Source: Candidatus Bathyarchaeota archaeon | GTDB taxonomy: Archaea; Thermoproteota; Bathyarchaeia; TCS64 | Length of the DNA: 11,994 nucleotides | NCBI GenBank assembly: GCA_014729945.1 | Contig: WJJC01000082.1 | Location: 1 to 11,994 of the forward strand | Direction of reading: 5' to 3' | Notes under the pieces: generated by a model | Database searches by the model: none | Told to the model about the DNA's origin: nothing | What the model saw: only the letters and a program-made list of their open reading frames with translations | In this document: piece after piece, positions 7,130-11,994 of the stretch | Numbering within the stretch: the stretch's first letter is position 1 | How the letters are laid out: the number at the start of each line of letters is the position of its first letter | Program-made: the position numbers and the translations under genes

Positions 7130-7136
7130 TTTTATA
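7130..7136 (+). promoter_or_regulatory. TATA-like box of the polysaccharide deacetylase gene
   Basis: TTTTATA centred about 28 bases before the ATG at 7161. No ribosome-binding site precedes that ATG, so the transcript is probably leaderless or nearly so. A nearer ATG at 7157 is in another frame. Confidence 0.5.
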
Positions 7137-7160
7137 GGCATAAAGTAGCTATTTTCATGT

Positions 7161-7949
7161 ATGAAAGATACTTTTTGGCCAAATGGGTACCGAGCATGCT
7201 TTAACTTGAGCTTCGACTATGACTCCAACAGCGCTTTGGTAAGACGAGAACCATTGGACATAGTGGCCCAGAGTAGAGGTCGATATGCACCTAACGTAGC
7301 CATACCCAGGATACTTGATCTATTGGATGAACTTGAGATAAAGGCAACCTTCTTCACACCAGGCTGGACAATAGACCAGTTCACGGAGAGCTGTAAGGGG
7401 ATAATCAGCAGAGGTCATGAGATGGCCGCCCACGGATATCTTCATGAACGATTAGCCGAGATCAGCCTAGAGAGCGAGAGAGGCGTATTCGAGAGATCAA
7501 TGAAATCTTTCGAAAAACTAGAGGTGAAACCAGAGGGCTTCCGAGCTCCTTACTGGCTTATCAGCGACAGAACACTAGAACTAGTAAAGGAACTGGGCTT
7601 CAAGTATGACAGTAACTTCATGGACAATGACATGCCTTATATGCTGAATTGGAGGGGGAAAGACACTGGGCTGGTTGAGCTCCCAGTTGAGTGGCTAATG
7701 GATGATTGGCCTCACTTCGAGACCAACCGGATGAACCCAAAACAGGTCTGGGATCTATGGAAACCAGAATGGGAAGGAATCTACAATCAGGGAAAATACT
7801 TTGGACTAACCTGCCACCCCCAGTGCATTGGCAGAATAAGCAGACTAGACATGCTTGAACAATTGCTTCTCGACGCCAAGGAAAAAGGCGATGTCTGGTT
7901 CGCCACATGCAAAGAGATAGCAGACTGGACCCGGAGAAAGCTAACTTAG
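7161..7949 (+). CDS. Polysaccharide deacetylase (NodB-fold) family hydrolase
   Basis: Metal-dependent carbohydrate esterase 4/NodB-fold hydrolase, 262 residues. Motif 1 is SFDYDS (D19, D21), motif 2 is HGYLHE (H91 and H95, metal ligands), motif 3 is FRAPYW, and LTCHPQCIGR near the C-terminus supplies the late histidine. The start region and motifs (VAIPRILDLLDEL, ATFFTPGWTID, GHEMAAHGYLHE) place it with the cytoplasmic HpPgdA/PuuE-like branch rather than secreted chitin or peptidoglycan deacetylases. No signal peptide is seen. That branch includes allantoinase-like and cyclic-imide hydrolases, so an amide or imide substrate is as likely as a sugar. It is a single gene with its own promoter, divergent from alba. 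Its TAG stop lies inside a 9-base overlap (7941-7949) with the opposing sir2 gene. Family assignment is firm; substrate is unknown. Confidence 0.88.
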   Translation: MKDTFWPNGYRACFNLSFDYDSNSALVRREPLDIVAQSRGRYAPNVAIPRILDLLDELEIKATFFTPGWTIDQFTESCKGIISRGHEMAAHGYLHERLAEISLESERGVFERSMKSFEKLEVKPEGFRAPYWLISDRTLELVKELGFKYDSNFMDNDMPYMLNWRGKDTGLVELPVEWLMDDWPHFETNRMNPKQVWDLWKPEWEGIYNQGKYFGLTCHPQCIGRISRLDMLEQLLLDAKEKGDVWFATCKEIADWTRRKLT

Positions 7950-8714
7950 TCTTCTTATTTCATCCACCAATCTGGGCAGAGCCTCCCCCGAGGGAGCGTA
8001 AATATTAACATCACATCTATTGCTGATCTGGCTCTCACGGATATTAACCTCCACCAGTTTCCCATTTCTTCTTTGAACTATCATAGGAAGATTCGCCGCA
8101 GGTGTAACCGTAGCGCTTGTCCCAGCTACAATCATGCAGTCGCTTTTCTCGGATTCCTCAAAACAACGTTTGAGTACTTCACCTGGAATGGGTTCTCCAA
8201 ACATTACTGTATCTGTCTTAACAACGCCGCCGCATTCCGGGCACAGGGGAGGCAACTTGTCTATCTTGAATTCATCTACATGCCACTTGGATGCACATTC
8301 AATACATCTAAGATAACGCCCATTACCATGAATCTCCAATACATTACTGCTACCCGCGGCAAGATGCAGATTGTCGATATTCTGGGTTATCAAACACCTT
8401 AGAACCCCCATCTCTTCTAACTCAGCCAGAGCAATGTGGCCCGGATTAGGCTCACTATTCAATATAGCTAACCCAAACTCACTATCCTTCTCCTGCCTCC
8501 TACTCCAGTAAGCCTCAGGGTCCCTCAAAAAACGCTGGTAACCATCCATAGAAGGCTCTCCTTTCTCAGTCCATAATCCCCCTGGGCCGCGGAAAGGACG
8601 AATACCGCTCTCAACAGAAATACCGGCACCAGTGAGACAAGTAACATAACTACTGTTCACAATGATGCGAGCCGCATTTTTGATAGCCTCCAGTGTCTGT
8701 GTATCAAAAACCAT
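7941..8714 (-). CDS. sir2: Sir2-family NAD-dependent protein deacylase
   Basis: Sirtuin of 257 residues that removes acetyl or other acyl groups from lysines, using NAD and releasing nicotinamide and O-acyl-ADP-ribose. Seen: GAGISVESGIRPFRGPGGLW (29-48) for NAD binding; TQNID (110-114); catalytic H129 in EIHGN; a structural zinc site C137, C140, C158, C161; GTSATVTPAANLP; and VEVNI near the end. The closest pattern I know is the archaeal sirtuin of Archaeoglobus. It lies 25 bases after the second etfA on the same strand with no obvious box, so it is probably the last gene of an etfB-etfA-sir2 unit. This could link protein acylation to acyl-CoA metabolism. It is also two genes from alba, a known sirtuin target in Sulfolobus. 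The sequence gives no direct clue to the target. Confidence 0.95.
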   Translation of the reverse strand: MVFDTQTLEAIKNAARIIVNSSYVTCLTGAGISVESGIRPFRGPGGLWTEKGEPSMDGYQRFLRDPEAYWSRRQEKDSEFGLAILNSEPNPGHIALAELEEMGVLRCLITQNIDNLHLAAGSSNVLEIHGNGRYLRCIECASKWHVDEFKIDKLPPLCPECGGVVKTDTVMFGEPIPGEVLKRCFEESEKSDCMIVAGTSATVTPAANLPMIVQRRNGKLVEVNIRESQISNRCDVNIYAPSGEALPRLVDEIRRLS

Positions 8715-8739
8715 ACAAAATAATAGGGAATGGTAGGGC

Positions 8740-9666
8740 TTAGACTTTTTCCTTCAAAGCCTCTAACAGTGCGGGTACCACTTCATAGATGTCACCGACA
8801 ATACTATAATCGCTAACACCATGTATACCAGCGTTCTCATCATTGTTTATGCTGACGATGATTTTACTGTCCCGTATCCCGGCTACATGTTGGATCTGAC
8901 CACTAACCCCGCAGGTAATATAGAGACTGGGTTTAACCGTTTTACCACTAATACCAACCCACTCCTCCATCCACCCCAGATCCGCGCTAATGGGCCTAGT
9001 ACAGCCTAATGCCGCACCTCCTAGAGCCTCAGCTAGCGCCTCTAGCATCTTCAAATCATCTTTATTCTTGAATCCACGTCCAGCAGATACGATGATATCC
9101 GCGTTCTCCAGATCCTGATCTCCTTTAGGTTTCTCGCTGCGCTCCAGAACCTTTATCCTCGTATCGGGTATCTGGTACTCTAATTGAATTACCTCTCCCT
9201 CTTTTTGTTCTGTTGCGTATTTTTCGAAACTTTTCGGCGGTGCTGTGATTATTGTTGGGGTGCTTGTGCTTTTCTCTTTAGCTATTGTTGAACCTCCATA
9301 GGTTAATCTTTCAACAATTATCTCTCCATCAACATAGTCTACCTTGTTGCATTCATTCAAGCATCCAACGCCCAGGGTTGCCGCGACTCTAGGTGCTAGT
9401 TCTTTCCCGAGCTTTGTTGCCCCGAGTAAAACAGTCTCAGCACCCGATATTTCTACAGCTTCAATTAATGCATCTCTAAGTGGTTCAACAGCTTTTTCAC
9501 CTAGCTCAGCTACCAGTACTTTATCCGCGCCATAGCTCAGATAAACCTCTGGTTCATCCTCCGCTAAGCAATAAACCATTGAATCCATTTTTTCAGCTAG
9601 CTCAGCCGCTTTACCCAGTAGCTGGTAAGCTAGCTCTCTGCTCTCTGAGAACACTAGAAGGCTCAT
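8740..9666 (-). CDS. etfA: Electron transfer flavoprotein alpha subunit, no ferredoxin domain
   Basis: Second EtfA of the window, 308 residues, the usual size without the ferredoxin extension of the first copy. Seen: VFSESRELAYQLLGKAAELA, VLLGATKLGKELAPRVAATLG, and the C-terminal FAD site with GCTRPISADLGW, GISGKTVKPSLY, CGVSGQIQHVAG and SINNDENAGI, ending in IVGDIYEVVPALL. It forms the FAD-carrying heterodimer with the EtfB encoded just upstream, whose stop overlaps this start by 4 bases (ATGA, 9663-9666). It most likely accepts electrons from acyl-CoA dehydrogenases and delivers them to a membrane acceptor. No acyl-CoA dehydrogenase or ETF:quinone oxidoreductase is in the window, so the partners are inferred from the neighbouring beta-oxidation gene. 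Confidence 0.95.
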   Translation of the reverse strand: MSLLVFSESRELAYQLLGKAAELAEKMDSMVYCLAEDEPEVYLSYGADKVLVAELGEKAVEPLRDALIEAVEISGAETVLLGATKLGKELAPRVAATLGVGCLNECNKVDYVDGEIIVERLTYGGSTIAKEKSTSTPTIITAPPKSFEKYATEQKEGEVIQLEYQIPDTRIKVLERSEKPKGDQDLENADIIVSAGRGFKNKDDLKMLEALAEALGGAALGCTRPISADLGWMEEWVGISGKTVKPSLYITCGVSGQIQHVAGIRDSKIIVSINNDENAGIHGVSDYSIVGDIYEVVPALLEALKEKV

Positions 9667-10445
9667 AGTACATCCTCCGCGTATAAAGCTTCAGCAAGCT
9701 TAACTGCTACCTCTTCGACAGTCTCAGCCTCAATCAATACCTGTTTACGTTTCACTTCAGGAGCCACCACGTCAATTACCTCGATAAAGCTCTGTTCTTT
9801 CACTTCTTCAAGGCTTAAACCCAGATCCTCAAGACTCCACACCGTCTGCGGCTTCTTCTTAGCCTTCATAATATTCATGAGACTAGGTATCCTAGGTTCA
9901 TTAATTTCACGCACAACCGTAACAACAGCTGGTAGAGGAGCTTCAACAACCTCATCGAAATCCTCTAGATCCCGTACTGCTTTCACCTTAGCCTCTAATA
10001 ATTCAAACTCCTTGGCGTAGGTTACCTGTGGGAGATCTAATAGCTCGGCAAGTCTTGGACCCATCTGGCTACTCATACTATCTAACGTCATCTCTCCACC
10101 TATGATAACATCATACTTCCCGATTTCCCTGATAGCCTGCTCCAACACCTTACTGGTAGCATGGGTGTCCAACCCCTTGAGCCCTGGCTCAATAACCATA
10201 TACGCTGAGTCTGCGCCCATGGCAAGCGCCTCAAGTAGCGCTGTCTTTGTCTTCTCATCACCCATCGATAGAACCGTAACCTCACCACCCACCTTCTCCT
10301 TAGCCCTGAGAGCCGCCTCAAGGGCACGTTTATCCAGTTCACTGATCTTGGTCTTGATCCCCTCTGTCTTGGGTCTCCGTGTCTCACTATCAATAGTTAT
10401 CTCAGTGAGTTCAGGTATATCCTTCAACAGAACTAATTGTCTCAT
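9663..10445 (-). CDS. etfB: Electron transfer flavoprotein beta subunit, probably non-bifurcating
   Basis: Second EtfB, 260 residues, paired with the alpha subunit that follows. The fold is clear: LVLLKDIPELTEITID, SELDKRALEAALRAKEK, VLSMGDEKTKTALLEALAMGAD, LDTHATS (92-98), MGPRLAELLDLPQVTY and EAPLPAVVTVVREINEPR. The nucleotide-site loop reads LDSMSSQMGP (121-130) in place of the DGDTxQxGP of the first copy, and DTHATS replaces DTWATS. These changes argue against FAD-type bifurcation and for a classical one-FAD, AMP-binding ETF. The ATG at 10445 opens the family N-terminus directly; a TATA-like box at 10476-10484 gives a very short leader. It is transcribed divergently from the dehydrogenase/hydratase fusion, with a 16-base inverted repeat between them. 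Confidence 0.94.
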   Translation of the reverse strand: MRQLVLLKDIPELTEITIDSETRRPKTEGIKTKISELDKRALEAALRAKEKVGGEVTVLSMGDEKTKTALLEALAMGADSAYMVIEPGLKGLDTHATSKVLEQAIREIGKYDVIIGGEMTLDSMSSQMGPRLAELLDLPQVTYAKEFELLEAKVKAVRDLEDFDEVVEAPLPAVVTVVREINEPRIPSLMNIMKAKKKPQTVWSLEDLGLSLEEVKEQSFIEVIDVVAPEVKRKQVLIEAETVEEVAVKLAEALYAEDVL

Positions 10446-10475
10446 ATTACTTCTCGCGCCAAGATAGAACCACCC

Positions 10476-10484
10476 AAAATAATA
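10476..10484 (-). promoter_or_regulatory. TATA-like box of the second etfB-etfA pair
   Basis: TATTATTTT on the minus strand, placing the transcript start near 10454 and a leader of about nine bases before the ATG at 10445. The inverted repeat at 10485-10500 lies directly against its upstream edge, where BRE contacts are expected. Confidence 0.35.
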
Positions 10485-10500
10485 GGTTTACCACTAAACC
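10485..10500. promoter_or_regulatory. Inverted repeat between divergent etfB and beta-oxidation gene
   Basis: GGTTTA-CCAC-TAAACC: perfect 6-base arms with a 4-base spacer, in the 102-base divergent intergenic region. It abuts the TATA-like box of etfB and lies upstream of a weak A/T-rich box (AATTAAG, 10511-10517) for the plus-strand gene, so one bound regulator could control both. It is a candidate operator, perhaps for an acyl-CoA-responsive repressor; the protein is unknown. Confidence 0.4.
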
Positions 10501-10547
10501 GTCGGAAAACAATTAAGTCTAATCCAACTAAGACGAATTGAGAGACA

Positions 10548-11994
10548 TTGCAGCCTGATCAAGTAGAGAAGATAGCAGTACTGGGCGCTGGAGTTATGGG
10601 TCATGGTATAGCTCAAGTCGCCGCATCCGCGGGATACAAAGTAGTAGTTAGAGACATCGCTCAAGAGTATCTGAACAAAGGTGAGGAGAGCGTAAAAAGC
10701 AGCCTTAGTAGACTCGTTAAACGTGAAAGAATCTCTGAGGAAGAGATGGACCAGATACTGAACAGGATTAATTTCACGACGGATCTAGAGGAAGCAGTTG
10801 GCGACGCCCAACTGGTGTTGGAGGCCATACCAGAGAAGATGGACCTCAAGCACATGGTCTGGAAAGAAGTAGATCAATACGCACCCCCTGAAGCAATACT
10901 AGCGACAAACACCAGTAGCTTAAGCATCACAGAGATAGCAGAAGCCGTATCCAACCCCGAACGTTTCATAGGAATGCACTTCTTCAATCCACCAGCCATT
11001 ATGAGACTCGTAGAGGTAAACCAGGGAGAACAGACAAGCGAAGAAACAGTAAAGACCGTAATGGATATAGCGCGCAAGATGGGAAAGACCCCCGTATGGG
11101 TAAAAAAAGATGCACCCGGCTTCATAGTCAACCGAATACTCATAACCTACCTCAACGAGGCAGCCAAACTACTAGACAAGTACGAGATGGAGCAGATAGA
11201 CGCAGCCATGCAGCACAAAGCAGGTATGCCCCTCGGCCCCTTCATGCTGAGCGACCTAATAGGACTCGACATAGTCTATGATATACTGAAGACCTTTGAG
11301 GAGAACCTAGGAGAAGAATATGCTCCGCACTCTTTAATTGAGAAACTATATGATGAGAAGAAACTGGGTAGAAAAACCGGTGAAGGATTCTATAGCTACG
11401 AGGAACGTCCAAGTGTAAAGGAGAGCCAAGCTGAGGGTTTCGATATAAGACTCCTCTTGGAGCCTTTCGTCAAAGAAGCAGAACAGGTCCTAGATGAAGC
11501 TATTGCATCCGCTGAAGACATTGATACAGCCATCAAGCTCGGTGGAAACATACCTCGTGGACCCTTTGAGATGAAAGAAGCTGGACTAGGAGAGGAGAAA
11601 CCAGTAGTAATGGAGAAACATGAGGGTTTAATGACTATAACCATCAATCGACCATCCAAACTAAACACCATGACACTGGAAATGCTGAACATGATCTCTG
11701 ATCACCTAGATGAAGCTAAACGAGACTCCGGCACCAAAGCAGTATTATTCCAAGGGGCAGGTGATAGAGCCTTCTGCGCAGGAGCCGATATCTCAAAATT
11801 CCCAGAGTTATCAACCATCGGCGCCAGAAATATAAGTGACACCGGCCACAAGACATTCCTCAAGATACTAGAACTCCAGAAACCAGTAGTTGCCGCTATT
11901 AACGGTTATTGCTTGGGTGGAGGCAATGAGTTAGCTATGTTCTGCGACTTTAGATTAGCAAGTGATAAGGCCAGATTCAGTCAACCGGAGGTTA
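10548..11994 (+). CDS. 3-hydroxyacyl-CoA dehydrogenase/enoyl-CoA hydratase fusion, 3' end beyond window
   Basis: Bifunctional beta-oxidation enzyme: the hydratase adds water to 2-enoyl-CoA and the dehydrogenase oxidises the 3-hydroxyacyl-CoA with NAD. About 482 residues are visible. Dehydrogenase (1-284): Rossmann motif GAGVMGHGIA (13-22), NTSS (121-124), catalytic H144 with N147 in MHFFNPP, then the dimerisation domain ending GEGFYSY. A second half of that domain follows (about 295-345: RLLLEPFVKEAEQVLDEAI, GGNIPRGPFEM). Crotonase domain from about 355: FCAGADIS (409-416) and GGGNELAMFCD with E461. E481 is the second catalytic glutamate, 20 residues later as in crotonase. This dehydrogenase-first order occurs in archaea, for example Metallosphaera Msed_0399 and Archaeoglobus homologues. 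A TGA at 10539-10541 closes the frame upstream, leaving TTG at 10548 as the only sensible start. It is divergent from etfB. Confidence 0.94.
   Translation, partial: MQPDQVEKIAVLGAGVMGHGIAQVAASAGYKVVVRDIAQEYLNKGEESVKSSLSRLVKRERISEEEMDQILNRINFTTDLEEAVGDAQLVLEAIPEKMDLKHMVWKEVDQYAPPEAILATNTSSLSITEIAEAVSNPERFIGMHFFNPPAIMRLVEVNQGEQTSEETVKTVMDIARKMGKTPVWVKKDAPGFIVNRILITYLNEAAKLLDKYEMEQIDAAMQHKAGMPLGPFMLSDLIGLDIVYDILKTFEENLGEEYAPHSLIEKLYDEKKLGRKTGEGFYSYEERPSVKESQAEGFDIRLLLEPFVKEAEQVLDEAIASAEDIDTAIKLGGNIPRGPFEMKEAGLGEEKPVVMEKHEGLMTITINRPSKLNTMTLEMLNMISDHLDEAKRDSGTKAVLFQGAGDRAFCAGADISKFPELSTIGARNISDTGHKTFLKILELQKPVVAAINGYCLGGGNELAMFCDFRLASDKARFSQPEV

Noticed and set aside
7941..8714. Tyr-x-x-Arg (Y69, R72) in the sirtuin, resembling the class III desuccinylase signature.
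   Set aside because: Aligning on the neighbouring Trp with Archaeoglobus Sir2 and SIRT5 places these residues a few positions away from the true signature, so desuccinylase specificity is not supported.
10100..10393. Arg-rich 97-residue open frame antisense or offset within the second etfB.
   Set aside because: It overlaps a well-supported gene in another frame and resembles no family; its composition follows from the codon pattern of etfB.
1..11994. Possibility that the window is a defence island, prophage or other mobile region.
   Set aside because: No integrase, transposase, nuclease, toxin-antitoxin, CRISPR or attachment-like repeat was seen; all genes are housekeeping or metabolic with intact frames.

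Overview
This 12 kb window looks like ordinary chromosomal DNA from an archaeon. The archaeal markers are an Alba chromatin protein, an archaeal-type threonyl-tRNA editing domain, a 3-hydroxyacyl-CoA dehydrogenase/enoyl-CoA hydratase fusion in the domain order typical of archaea, and TATA-like boxes about 26 bases before several starts, some apparently leaderless. A GrpE/DnaK pair argues against many hyperthermophilic Crenarchaeota, which lack it. The phylum cannot be fixed from sequence reading alone. There are thirteen genes, two of them cut by the window edges. No RNA gene, CRISPR array, insertion sequence or phage gene was seen. No stretch over 300 bases lacks a gene; the longest gap is 142 bases (7019-7160).

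Region 1 (1-2490, minus strand): a YbaK-type aminoacyl-tRNA deacylase, then a grpE-dnaK chaperone operon with its own promoter and a perfect inverted repeat upstream. DnaK runs off the left edge and has unusual residues in its nucleotide pocket.

Region 2 (2592-5973, plus strand): a tight three-gene operon of EtfB, EtfA with an N-terminal two-cluster ferredoxin domain, and a GlcD-type FAD oxidoreductase. The gene order and the bifurcation-type EtfB motif match the LctBCD electron-bifurcating lactate dehydrogenase complex, so a flavin-based bifurcating or confurcating 2-hydroxyacid dehydrogenase is the best reading.

Region 3 (5970-7018, minus strand): a free-standing threonyl-tRNA editing domain and an Alba protein that carries a charged linker and a C-terminal helix-hairpin-helix domain.

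Region 4 (7161-8714): a polysaccharide-deacetylase-fold hydrolase facing, and overlapping by its stop codon, a Sir2 NAD-dependent deacylase.

Region 5 (8740-11994): a second EtfB/EtfA pair without the ferredoxin domain or the bifurcation motif. It diverges from the start of the dehydrogenase/hydratase fusion of beta-oxidation, which runs off the right edge. An inverted repeat sits between the two. The second ETF probably takes electrons from acyl-CoA dehydrogenases, while the fusion carries out the next two steps.

The main theme is therefore acyl-CoA and hydroxyacid oxidation with two different electron-transfer flavoproteins, interleaved with information-processing genes (tRNA editing, chromatin, chaperones). 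Nothing here is clearly a wholly new system. The most unusual items are the Alba-HhH fusion, the DnaK catalytic-site substitution, the archaeal LctBCD-like operon and the split-off threonyl editing domain.
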